A stretch of DNA of 64,000 bases from BOG-908 sp965198915 (lineage in GTDB: Bacteria; Pseudomonadota; Alphaproteobacteria; Acetobacterales; Acetobacteraceae): NCBI GenBank assembly GCA_965198915.1, contig CBDAQC010000004.1, positions 744,001 to 808,000 of the forward strand. The letters are read 5' to 3'. The notes beneath the pieces are model-generated. The model did not search any database and was not told the origin of the DNA. It was given only the letters and a program-made list of their open reading frames with translations. This document shows positions 1-7,556 of the stretch, piece after piece; within the stretch, counting starts at the first letter, position 1, and each line of letters starts with the position of its first letter. A program made the translations under genes and the position numbers.

Positions 1-884
1 ACCTCCTCCAGCTCCGCCATCACCGGCGGCGGCAGCGAGGCGGAGGACGAGCGGATGAAGCGCAGCCCGGCGGCGCGCGCCTGGGCCGGGTTGGACCGCA
101 TGCGCATCAGGATCGCCTGGTGCATCGTCGGCACCGCGGTGTACCAGGTGGGCTTCACGTCACCCAGCAGCTCGGCGAATTTGAACGCGTTGAACCCCGG
201 CGTGCAGCACACCGCGGCACCTGCGGACAGCGAGGCGGTCACCGCGGCGATCAGGCCGTGAATGTGGAACAGCGGCATCACGTTCAGGCACGTGTCGGCC
301 GGCGTCAGCTCCAGCGAGCGCGCGATGTGGCGCGCCGAGGCCACGATATTCGCATTGGTCAGCGGCACGATCTTCGGCCGCGCCGTGGTGCCGGAGGTGT
401 GCAGCACCAGCGCCGGGTCGTCCGGCCCTGCCGCGCGGGTGGGCGTAGCCGCGGTGACGGGTGCCGCACCTTCCAGCCGGAACACGCCGGCGGCGTCACC
501 CTCGGCGGTGACTAGATGAAGGATGGGGATGCCGAGCCGGGCGGCTGTGTCGGCCGCCACCTGCGATCCGCCCTGCGCCAGGACAATTGCGGCGGGCTTC
601 AGGTCGGACAGGTAGAACTCGAACTCGTCCGCCTTGTAGGCGGGGTTGAGCGGGGCGGCGCAGCACGAGGCGGCGACGGTGAGGAAGGCGGTGGCCATCT
701 CCGGCCCGTTCGGCAGCACGATGGCCACCCGGTCCCCCGGGCCGATGCCGCGCCCGGCCAGCGTGGCGGCCACGCTGGCGGCAAGCCGGGCAAGGCCGGG
801 CCCGTCCAGCCAAAGCCGGCCGGGCGCGCCTATGGTCCGCTCCCCGGTCAGGCCGCCGATCAGCGCCGCAAGTGTGAACTCCAT
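1..884 (-). CDS. Oxalate-CoA ligase-like acyl-CoA synthetase, N-terminal part
   Basis: This is the N-terminal 294 residues or so of an ANL-superfamily AMP-forming acyl-CoA synthetase; the gene runs off the left edge of the window. The ATG at 884 gives a protein beginning MEFTLAALIGG. The ATP-binding P-loop reads LHTSGTTARPK, where most relatives have G in place of A. The segments PLNPAYKADEFEFYLSD, LFHIHGLIAA, PTWYTAVPTMHQAIL and LRFIRSSSASL closely match what I recall of oxalate-CoA ligases (plant AAE3, yeast Pcs60). Such enzymes make oxalyl-CoA in the cytoplasm. An OxlT-like transporter lies 2.4 kb away, which fits. Another short-chain or dicarboxylic acid substrate remains possible. The adenylation C-domain is outside the window. 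Confidence 0.8.
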   Translation of the reverse strand, partial: MEFTLAALIGGLTGERTIGAPGRLWLDGPGLARLAASVAATLAGRGIGPGDRVAIVLPNGPEMATAFLTVAASCCAAPLNPAYKADEFEFYLSDLKPAAIVLAQGGSQVAADTAARLGIPILHLVTAEGDAAGVFRLEGAAPVTAATPTRAAGPDDPALVLHTSGTTARPKIVPLTNANIVASARHIARSLELTPADTCLNVMPLFHIHGLIAAVTASLSAGAAVCCTPGFNAFKFAELLGDVKPTWYTAVPTMHQAILMRMRSNPAQARAAGLRFIRSSSASLPPPVMAELEE

Positions 885-994
885 ACGATAGCCGCTCCCT
901 GGATGCCGGCACGCTGCGCGGCTGTTTTTTCAATACCAACCCGGTTTTGCAGATTATTGCCAGGAAGCAAGCAGTCCTGCCGCGCAAAAAAGCG

Positions 995-1765
995 CTAAAG
1001 CGCCTCCGCCGCCTCGAACCGGTTGGTCAGGGTGCCGATGCCGTCGATGACGACGCTGACCTCCCCGCCCGGCCGCAGGGGAAGCACGCCCAACGAGGTT
1101 CCGCACGCGATCAGGTCGCCCGGAAGCAGCGTCATCTCGCGTGACAGCAGGCTGACGATCCTGGCGGGCGGCAGGATCATGTCGGCCACCGGATAGTTCT
1201 GCCGTTCCCGCCCGTTCAGCAGGGTGCGCACCGTCAGGTTCTGCGGGTCCAGACCCGTCACGATGGCGGGCCCTACGGGGCCGAACGTATCGCAGCTTTT
1301 CGCCCGCGCCCATTGCGTGAAGGACGGATCCTCGCCGAGCAGGTCCAGGGCGGTCACGTCGTTGACGCAGGTGTAGCCGAAGATGGCGCCGGCGGCCTCC
1401 GCCTCGTCCGCCCGGCTGCAGCGGCGGCCGATCACGATGCCCAGCTCGCCCTCGTAGACCGTCTTGCCGGTGTAGCCCGCGGGCGGGCGGATGGTGCCGC
1501 CGGGCGGCAGCAGGGCGCTGGACGCCTTGAGCAGGTACAGCGGCGTCTGCGGGACGGCCTGGCCCAGCTTGGCGGCCAGCGCGTGGAAGTTGTTCCAAAG
1601 GGCGATGAACTTGCCCGGCGTCACCGGCGCCAGCAGCGCCAGACCGTCGCAATCGAAAGCGGGGCCGGATGGCTCGGGCGCATCGAACATGCAGCCCCTG
1701 TAAGGCTGGACCTGACTGCCCGCCAGGATCCCGAAACCACCCTCGAAACGCACCCATGCGGCCAT
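995..1765 (-). CDS. Fumarylacetoacetate hydrolase family protein
   Basis: A 256-residue protein of the FAH superfamily, which includes metal-dependent C-C bond hydrolases, hydratases and decarboxylases of small keto or dicarboxylic acids. The metal-site region is recognisable as GKTVYEGELGIVIG, followed by FGYTCVNDVTALDL and the C-terminal CGTSLGVLPLRPGG segment. An in-frame ATG exists at 1870, but the ATG at 1765 (MAAWVRFEGGFG) fits the usual FAH N-terminus and is preferred. It is transcribed toward the acyl-CoA synthetase with a 110-base gap, so both may form one unit. The substrate cannot be told from sequence. The family is certain; the reaction (hydrolase, isomerase or decarboxylase) is open. 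Confidence 0.85.
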   Translation of the reverse strand: MAAWVRFEGGFGILAGSQVQPYRGCMFDAPEPSGPAFDCDGLALLAPVTPGKFIALWNNFHALAAKLGQAVPQTPLYLLKASSALLPPGGTIRPPAGYTGKTVYEGELGIVIGRRCSRADEAEAAGAIFGYTCVNDVTALDLLGEDPSFTQWARAKSCDTFGPVGPAIVTGLDPQNLTVRTLLNGRERQNYPVADMILPPARIVSLLSREMTLLPGDLIACGTSLGVLPLRPGGEVSVVIDGIGTLTNRFEAAEAL

Positions 1766-1927
1766 GCCGGGGCCTTTATCGGGTTGGGCGGCGAAATCAA
1801 GCGGCGCTGGACGCTGGCACATTGCCGCGATGGAGGCCGCAATCCCGTAGCCACACGATCCCGGCGCCATTAGCGTGCCGCCGCCGGAGCCAACCGGTAC
1901 GGCTACGAATATCCAGGGAGAACCACC

Positions 1928-3049
1928 ATGCGTCCGACACCGCGCCTTCTCGCGCGCCTTGCCTGCGCGGCCGGAGTGGCCGTAACCGCCGCGGCCCCGG
2001 CCGCCGCCGCTCCGCCGTCACCGCCGCCGCAGTACAAGCTGGTTGCCACGGTCCCGATCCCCGGCAATCCGCTCGCGGTCTTCGACATCAGCTCGATCGA
2101 CCCCAAGCTGGGCCTGTATTTCCTGCCCGACCGGTCCAACAACTCGGTGGACGTGGTCAACATCAACGAGCGGCGCGTCATCGGCCAGGTCGGCGGTTTC
2201 GTGGGGCCCGCCGGCGGCAACAACAACATCGCCGGCCCGAACGGCACGCAGCCGACCGGCGACGGCTATCTCTGGGCCGGAGACGGCGACAGCACGGTCA
2301 AGATCATCGACGAGCGCTCGCTGCTCGTCGTGCAGACGATTTCCACCGGCGGCACGGCGCGCGCGGACTCCATCGGCTACGACCCCAAGGACCACATCGC
2401 CGCCGTGGTGAACGACGCCGACACCCCGCCCTTCGTCACCCTGATCTACACACCGGACGGCTACCGCACGATCCTGAAGAAGATCAGCTTCCCCAACGCC
2501 ACCAACGGGCTCGAGCAGCCCGTGTTCGACGCGGCGCGGGGCGTGTTCTACCTGAGCGTCCCGCAGGTCGGCGCCAACCAGAAGAACGGCCAGGTGGCGA
2601 TAATCGACCCGGTCCTGCGCCGCGTCATCGGCCACCTGCCGGTCAATGACTGCCAGCCGAACGGCGCGGCGCTGGGTCCGAAGCAACAGCTCCTGCTCGG
2701 CTGCAGCGTCGCCAACACCGCAGCCGCGGCGCCGCTGCCCACGCAGGTGATCAACACGCTCAGCGGAAAGGTCCTGGCCACGTTCACCGTGGGCGGTTCG
2801 GACGAAGTCTCCTACGACCCCACCAACCAGACCTACCAGCTCGCAGCGCGCAACAACGCGTCGGGTCCGGTGCTCGGCATCATCGATGCGACGACGCTGA
2901 GCCAGGTCAGCGCCATACCCACCGCCACGAATTCGCATTCGGTGGCGGTCGATCCGATCAACAACGAGGTCTTCTTTCCGCTGACGGCAGGCGCCAGCAA
3001 CACGACCTGCCCCAACGGCTGCGTCGGCATCTACGCACCGGGCAAGTAG
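1928..3049 (+). CDS. Secreted YVTN/NHL-type beta-propeller protein
   Basis: A 373-residue protein with a clear Sec signal peptide: Arg residues, then an Ala-rich core, with likely cleavage around residues 28-30 (AAAAPPSP). The mature part has repeated beta-propeller blades with motifs such as LYFLPDRSNNSVDVVNI, GDSTVKIIDERSL and VLGIIDATTLSQV, like YncE/YVTN proteins and surface-layer propellers. No enzyme site is visible, and binding or scaffolding in the periplasm is the usual role. An AGGGAGA Shine-Dalgarno lies 8 bases before the ATG. It is divergent from the FAH gene, so the 162-base gap 1766-1927 must hold both promoters. Function unknown. Confidence 0.8.
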   Translation: MRPTPRLLARLACAAGVAVTAAAPAAAAPPSPPPQYKLVATVPIPGNPLAVFDISSIDPKLGLYFLPDRSNNSVDVVNINERRVIGQVGGFVGPAGGNNNIAGPNGTQPTGDGYLWAGDGDSTVKIIDERSLLVVQTISTGGTARADSIGYDPKDHIAAVVNDADTPPFVTLIYTPDGYRTILKKISFPNATNGLEQPVFDAARGVFYLSVPQVGANQKNGQVAIIDPVLRRVIGHLPVNDCQPNGAALGPKQQLLLGCSVANTAAAAPLPTQVINTLSGKVLATFTVGGSDEVSYDPTNQTYQLAARNNASGPVLGIIDATTLSQVSAIPTATNSHSVAVDPINNEVFFPLTAGASNTTCPNGCVGIYAPGK

Positions 3050-3097
3050 CCAGCGCGGTGCTGCAACGACGGCAAGACAGGTGTGCCGTCCTGCGTT

Positions 3098-3141
3098 CCC
3101 GACGTCTGAGCCTGTCCGGGAGGACAGGCGCAGACGTCGGG
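3098..3141. terminator. Long hairpin downstream of the beta-propeller gene
   Basis: Two 20-base arms (3098-3117 and 3122-3141) are reverse complements except for one A-G mismatch, around a GGGA loop. The stem is GC-rich and lies 49 bases after the beta-propeller stop, between converging genes. There is no T tract, so if it terminates it does so by structure alone or with Rho. It runs directly into a copy of a short dispersed motif (3138-3159). Confidence 0.6.
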
Positions 3142-3159
3142 CTCTGCCCCAAACCCCGC
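3138..3159. repeat. Short dispersed GC-rich motif (GGGCTCTGCCCC type)
   Basis: Contains GGGCTCTGCCCCAAACCCCG. The same string, in reverse orientation and with one extra C, occurs at 44202-44223. The hairpin core GGGGCTCTGCCCC recurs at 44054-44066 and, reversed, inside the hairpin 20666-20700. All four sites are intergenic or at a gene end. The rest of 3160-3306 shows no gene or clear structure. Confidence 0.55.
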
Positions 3160-3306
3160 TTGGGCACGGGCCCAGACCCGTTTCACCAGGGTGCGTGCAG
3201 CAGATTTCAGGTGTCCGTTAGGACCTCGTCCTGGCGAGTCAGCTTGCGGTGACTTCCGAGCAGCGGGGCACGGAAAGCGCCGCCAGATGGCCGCCAAAGC
3301 GGGTCT

Positions 3307-4521
3307 TCAAACAGACGCGCGCCGCAGCCGCATCGGCCGCAATACCGCCAGCGCCAGCACGGCCGTCACCAGATCCAGGCAGATCGCGATGGCGAACACC
3401 GGCACCCAGCTCGCCGCCGCCCCATGTATCAGCGCCGCCATCGGGCCACCCAGCAGCGAGCCCACACCCTGCGCCATGTACAGGAAGCCATAATTCGTGG
3501 TGGCATGGCGCGGGCCGAATATGTCGGTCAGCAGCGAGGGGAACAGCGAGAAGATCTCGCCCCAGGCAAAGAACACCAGGCCCGACAGCAGCGCGAAAGC
3601 GGCGGGGTCATGCCGGCTGTACAGCAGCAGGCACAGCGCCAGCGCCTCCAGCGTGAAGGCGATCGCCATGGTCTGCTCGCGGCCGATACGGTCGGAGATC
3701 CAGCCGAAAACCGGCCTGGTCAGTCCGTTGGTGACGCGGTCCAGGGTCAGCGCGAACGGCAGCGCGGCCATGCCGAACACCACGGCATCTGCCACGCCGA
3801 ATTCGCGGGCGAACACCGCGAAATTGGCGGTGACCATCAGCCCGCCGGTGGACATCAGCGTCATCATCAGGAACATCAGCCAGAACACCGGGCTGCGCAG
3901 CATGTCGCGCGGCGCGGTGCCGGCGCTGTCCGCGTCGGGCAGGCTGCCCGCAACCTCGCCGGCGCGCGGCGCGCGCAGCCCGAGCGCCGCGAGCGCGCCC
4001 ACGCAGCCCAGCACGGCGCCGAAGACGGCCAATGCCGGCCGGAACCCGTCCGCGGCGATCATGTGGGTGACCGGAAACGTGGTGACCATGGCCCCCATGC
4101 CGTAACCGGCGGCCACGAGCCCGGCCGCCAAGCCGCGCCTGTCCGGAAACCAGCGCACCATCAACCCGACCACGCCAACATAGACGATGCCGGTGCCCAG
4201 CCCGCAGAGCAGCCCGTAGGTGGCATACAGGCCAAGCAGGCTCTGTGCCCGTGATGCCGCCACCCAGCCCAGGCCGGACAGTGCCGCGCCCAGCGCGATC
4301 ATCAGCTTCGGGCTGAACCGGTCGATCAGGTAGCCTTGCACCGGCGAGAAGAACGTCTGCAGGACGACCAGCACGGTGAAGGTGACCTGCACCGCGGGCA
4401 GAGACGCGTGCGTGGCGGCCTGGAACGGCTTGACGAACAGCGTCCAGACATATTGCGGGCTGGAGATCGCCATCATCACCAGGATGCCGAGTGCAAGCTG
4501 CGGCCAGCGCCGGGTTCCCAT
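3307..4521 (-). CDS. MFS transporter, OxlT-like (oxalate/formate antiporter family)
   Basis: A 404-residue, 12-helix major facilitator protein of the inner membrane. The N-terminal YVWTLFVKPFQ and QGYLIDRFSPK, and the loop with VRWFPDRRGLAAGLVAAGYG, are typical of the OxlT/monocarboxylate-like branch. The ATG at 4521 is chosen because AGGGAG precedes it; the open frame continues upstream only through repeat sequence. The family exchanges small carboxylates such as oxalate and formate, but many members have other substrates. Neighbouring oxalate-CoA-ligase-like and GGT-like genes support a dicarboxylate or amide substrate by context only. Confidence 0.82.
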   Translation of the reverse strand: MGTRRWPQLALGILVMMAISSPQYVWTLFVKPFQAATHASLPAVQVTFTVLVVLQTFFSPVQGYLIDRFSPKLMIALGAALSGLGWVAASRAQSLLGLYATYGLLCGLGTGIVYVGVVGLMVRWFPDRRGLAAGLVAAGYGMGAMVTTFPVTHMIAADGFRPALAVFGAVLGCVGALAALGLRAPRAGEVAGSLPDADSAGTAPRDMLRSPVFWLMFLMMTLMSTGGLMVTANFAVFAREFGVADAVVFGMAALPFALTLDRVTNGLTRPVFGWISDRIGREQTMAIAFTLEALALCLLLYSRHDPAAFALLSGLVFFAWGEIFSLFPSLLTDIFGPRHATTNYGFLYMAQGVGSLLGGPMAALIHGAAASWVPVFAIAICLDLVTAVLALAVLRPMRLRRASV

Positions 4522-4574
4522 GGTGTCGCTCCCTTGTTTCGGGGACGGCCTGAGCAAGGGGTGTGCCAAGGTAG

Positions 4575-4752
4575 GCAAGGAAGGCCTTCTTTTTTGAAAA
4601 AAAGAAGCAAAAAACTTTTGTCTGTCCGCCTGCACCGCGGCGCTGTCTGGTTCTGCCGATGCGCGTTGTGGCAAAACTGGCGCGCCGCTTAGTGCAGGCG
4701 GGGGAGCAAAAGTTTTTTGCTTCCTTTTTTTAAAAAAGAAGGCCTTCCTTGC
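4575..4752. repeat. Inverted-repeat element, type A, full copy
   Basis: A 178-base element with 46-base arms at 4575-4620 and 4707-4752. The arms are reverse complements with two differences. Each arm starts GCAAGGAAGGCCTTC and ends in A6CTTTTG. The interior is GC-rich and also partly self-complementary (CGCCTGCA near the left arm, TGCAGGCGG near the right). It sits between the divergent transporter and amidohydrolase genes; its last bases overlap the TTG start of the latter. Confidence 0.9.
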
Positions 4753-6326
4753 CCCAAGCCGCGGTCGCCGCCCCCAACTACCTCGCCACACAAGCCGGCC
4801 GCGACGTTCTGGCCCAGGGCGGCAACGCCATCGAGGCGATGGTGGCGATGGCCGCCTCGATCGCCGTGGTCTATCCGCACATGAACGCGATCGGCGGCGA
4901 CGGCTTCTGGCTGGTGCGCGAGCCGGGCGGCCGGGTGCGCGGCATCGAGGCCTGCGGGCCGGCTGGCGCGCTAGCCACGATCGACCGCTACAGGGAGCGC
5001 GGCTTCGACGCCATCCCGCCGCGCGGACCGGACGCGATGGTCACCGTCGCCGGCGCGGTGGGCGGCTGGGAGGCGGCGCTGGCCTGGTCGGCGGCGCTGG
5101 GCGGCCGGCTGCCGCTGGGCGTCCTGCTCGCGCCCGCCATCGCCCAGGCGCGTGACGGCGTTGCGGTGTCCGCGTCCGAGGCGCGCTACGCGCCGCCGCC
5201 CGGCGACACGCTGCACGCCGCGCCGAACTTTGCCGCCACGTTCCTCGCCGCCGGCCGTCCCTGGCCGCAGGGCGAGATCAGGCGGCTGCCCGCGCTGGCC
5301 GCCACGCTGGCGCATCTGGCCGCCGCCGGCCTGGCCGATTTCTACCGTGGCGACCTGGCCCAGGCGATCGCTGCCGACCTCGAGGCGCTGGGCGCCCCGG
5401 TCACCCGGGCCGACCTGGCCGCCTACACGGCCAGGGAGCGGGTGCCGCTGCAGCTCCGCCGCCGCAACGCCACGCTGTTCAACTTCCCGCCGCCGACGCA
5501 GGGCCTGGCCGCCCTGTTGATACTGGGCGTCTTCGACCGCCTGGGCGTGACGCAGGGCGAGAGCGTGGCGCATTTCCACGGGCTGATCGAGGCAACCAAG
5601 CGCGCCTTCGCCATACGCGACCGCGTGGTGACCGATTTCGACCGGCTGCAGCACGACCCGGCGAGCTTTCTCACCCCCGCTCGCCTGCAGGCGGAGGCCG
5701 CACGCATCGACATGGGCCGTGCCGCTTCCCTGCCGTTGCGGGACGACCAGGGCGGCACCGTGTGGATGGGTGCCATCGACGCGTCCGGGCTGGCGGTCTC
5801 CTACATACAGTCGGTGTATTGGGAATACGGCTCCGGCACGGTGCTGCCGCGGACCGGCATCGTCTGGCAGAACCGCGGCATCTCGTTCTCGCTCGATCCC
5901 GGCGCGGTGAACCCGTTGGAGCCGGGCCGGCGCCCGTTCCACACGCTGATCCCGGCGCTGGCGGCCTTCGAGGACGGGCGGGTGATGGCCTATGGCTCGA
6001 TGGGCGGCGACGGCCAGCCGCAATTCCAGTCCCAGATCTACACGCGCTACGCCGATTACGGCATGGCGCCGGCGGACGCGGTGGCGGCCCCGCGGCTGCT
6101 CTACGGCAGGACCTGGGGAGCCGCCTCGCTTAGCGTGAAGGCGGAAGACCGGTTCGACCCGGCGATCGTGGCAAGGCTACGCGCGATGGGCCACGCGATG
6201 GAGCAGCTCGATGCGGGCCGCGCCGACACGTTCGGCCATGCTGGCATGCTGGTCCGCCATCCTGATGACGGCCGCGTGGAGGCGGCGCATGATCCGCGTT
6301 CGGACGGCGGTGCCATGGGGCTGTGA
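4749..6326 (+). CDS. Gamma-glutamyltransferase-family Ntn hydrolase, possible oxamate amidohydrolase
   Basis: A 525-residue precursor of the GGT family, which cleaves itself before a Thr that becomes the N-terminal nucleophile. The expected Thr is at about residue 337 in QGGTVWMGAI, followed by SGLAVSYIQSVYWEYGSG. The glycine-rich C-terminal GSMGGDGQPQFQ is also typical. The N-terminus (VAAPNYLATQAGRDVLAQGG) is complete, so the TTG at 4749 is the probable start; an AGAAGG in the adjoining repeat arm sits 6 bases upstream. No signal peptide is visible, so it is likely cytoplasmic, unlike periplasmic Ggt. Cytoplasmic relatives include HpxW, which turns oxamate into oxalate and ammonia. The oxalate-type neighbours favour that reading, as inference only. 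Confidence 0.8.
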   Translation: MPQAAVAAPNYLATQAGRDVLAQGGNAIEAMVAMAASIAVVYPHMNAIGGDGFWLVREPGGRVRGIEACGPAGALATIDRYRERGFDAIPPRGPDAMVTVAGAVGGWEAALAWSAALGGRLPLGVLLAPAIAQARDGVAVSASEARYAPPPGDTLHAAPNFAATFLAAGRPWPQGEIRRLPALAATLAHLAAAGLADFYRGDLAQAIAADLEALGAPVTRADLAAYTARERVPLQLRRRNATLFNFPPPTQGLAALLILGVFDRLGVTQGESVAHFHGLIEATKRAFAIRDRVVTDFDRLQHDPASFLTPARLQAEAARIDMGRAASLPLRDDQGGTVWMGAIDASGLAVSYIQSVYWEYGSGTVLPRTGIVWQNRGISFSLDPGAVNPLEPGRRPFHTLIPALAAFEDGRVMAYGSMGGDGQPQFQSQIYTRYADYGMAPADAVAAPRLLYGRTWGAASLSVKAEDRFDPAIVARLRAMGHAMEQLDAGRADTFGHAGMLVRHPDDGRVEAAHDPRSDGGAMGL

Positions 6327-6366
6327 TGGCCGCCGCGTGTTGGCCGCCTCGGCCAGCCAGGCAGGC

Positions 6367-6440
6367 TGGAGGTCCGACCCGGAGTCGAACCGGGCTACAG
6401 GGATTTGCAGTCCCTTACATAACCGCTCTGACATCGGACC
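6367..6440 (-). tRNA. tRNA-Cys (GCA)
   Basis: On the minus strand a 74-base cloverleaf can be drawn. The acceptor GGTCCGA pairs with TCGGACC, the anticodon stem AGGGA/TCCCT encloses loop CTGCAAA with anticodon GCA, and the T arm is CCCGG TTCGACT CCGGG. The discriminator is U73, as required for cysteine identity, and CCA is encoded. Confidence 0.95.
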
Positions 6441-6583
6441 CTGCGGGACGCGCCGTATAGAACGCCTCGCGCGCCCGGTCCAGCACCGTATCCGTATCCT
6501 TCCGCGCCGCAGTGCAGCGCATCTGGACCGCCCACGCCCCCGCCGGTAAGAACCGCCCCATGCCAGCGGAGCCTCCCCGAACC

Positions 6584-7273
6584 ATGCCCCCGTCCGCCCC
6601 CCACGCCATGTCGCCGGCCGATTACGCCCTGGCGCGCAACCTGATGGTGGATGGCCAGTTGCGGCCCACGCGGGTGAACGACACGCGCATCCTGGACATC
6701 ATGCGCACCCTGCCGCGCGAGGCCTACCTGCCGGCGGCGCTGGCCGGGCTCGCCTATATCGACGACGACGTGAAGCTGGGCCACGGCCGCGTGCTGCTGA
6801 AACCGCTGGTGATCGCGCGGCTGATTCAGTTGGCGCGGCCGCGCGCCGGCGAGGCGGCGCTGCTGGTGGGTAGCGGCGCGGGCTACGGCGCCGCCATCCT
6901 GGCCGCCTGCGGCGTGCACGTCACCGCGCTGGAGGAAGATCCGGCGCTGCTGGCGCTGGCCCGTGCCGCGCCGGGCGTGCCAGGCGCTGCCGGCAGCGTA
7001 ACGCTGGTGGAGGGCAAGCTGGCCGAGGGGCACGCCGCGGGCGCCCCCTACGACCTGGTGCTGATCGAAGGCGCCGTGCAGGAGATTCCCGACGTGATCG
7101 GCCGCCAGGTGGGCGAGCACGGGCGGCTGGTCGCCATCGTCTGCCCGCCCGGCGGCACCGGCGTGGGCGTGCTGGCAGAGCCCAGCGTGGGCGGCCTGCG
7201 CGCGCATGCGGAGTTCGACGCGGCGGCGCCGCTGCTGCCCGGGCTGCTGCCGGCGCCTGGGTTCAGCTTCTGA
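6584..7273 (+). CDS. pcm: Protein-L-isoaspartate O-methyltransferase-like protein
   Basis: A SAM-dependent methyltransferase of the PCMT family, about 229 residues from this start. The N-terminal YALARNLMVDGQLRPTRV and LPREAYLP match the alphaproteobacterial PCMT-like group. The SAM-binding motif I is LLVGSGAGYGAAIL and the acidic motif II is VTALEEDP. The family repairs isoaspartyl residues in damaged proteins, but this short branch upstream of tolC has not, to my knowledge, been shown to do so. In-frame ATGs at 6512, 6560, 6584 and 6608 are all possible; none has a strong Shine-Dalgarno. The pcm - tolC - popZ-like - valS order is conserved in alphaproteobacteria. Confidence 0.85.
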   Translation: MPPSAPHAMSPADYALARNLMVDGQLRPTRVNDTRILDIMRTLPREAYLPAALAGLAYIDDDVKLGHGRVLLKPLVIARLIQLARPRAGEAALLVGSGAGYGAAILAACGVHVTALEEDPALLALARAAPGVPGAAGSVTLVEGKLAEGHAAGAPYDLVLIEGAVQEIPDVIGRQVGEHGRLVAIVCPPGGTGVGVLAEPSVGGLRAHAEFDAAAPLLPGLLPAPGFSF

Positions 7274-7323
7274 ACGGGGGCGCCTTCTCTGCTGCGTTGG
7301 CGGGTTGTAGGTGCCTAAGGAGA

Positions 7324-7474
7324 GCAAGGCCTTCTTTTTCGAGAAAAAGAAGCAAAAAGCTTTTGATCCGCTGTCGCGGCTTGTTGGAGCGTGCGCTTTG
7401 AGCGGGACGCGCGAGAGCGGCGTTGGGGTTTTCTGGTTCTTTTTTGCAAGACGGAAACTGTTTTCTCCCCCTTT
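7324..7474. repeat. Inverted-repeat element, type B, degenerate right arm
   Basis: The left arm at 7324-7365 has the type B form: GGCCTTCTTTTTCGAG followed by AAAAAGAAGC and AAAAAGCTTTTG. The interior begins with CCGCTGTCGCGG, shared with copies at 45671, 51126 and 60998. The right arm (about 7427-7474) is a decayed form of the GGTTCTTTTTT arm. It fills most of the 283-base gap between pcm and tolC; the tolC promoter, if separate, must lie in 7475-7556. Confidence 0.75.
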
Positions 7475-7556
7475 GCGGCACACCGCGCCGCCACACCGTT
7501 GGCGACAGGCCGCCCCGTGTGCCAGACTGGCCCGGCTATAGTTTGGAGTTCGCCGT

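Noticed and set aside
4575..4752. Insertion sequence or transposon end
   Set aside because: No transposase open frame and no convincing target-site duplication at this or other full copies; kept as repeat elements instead.
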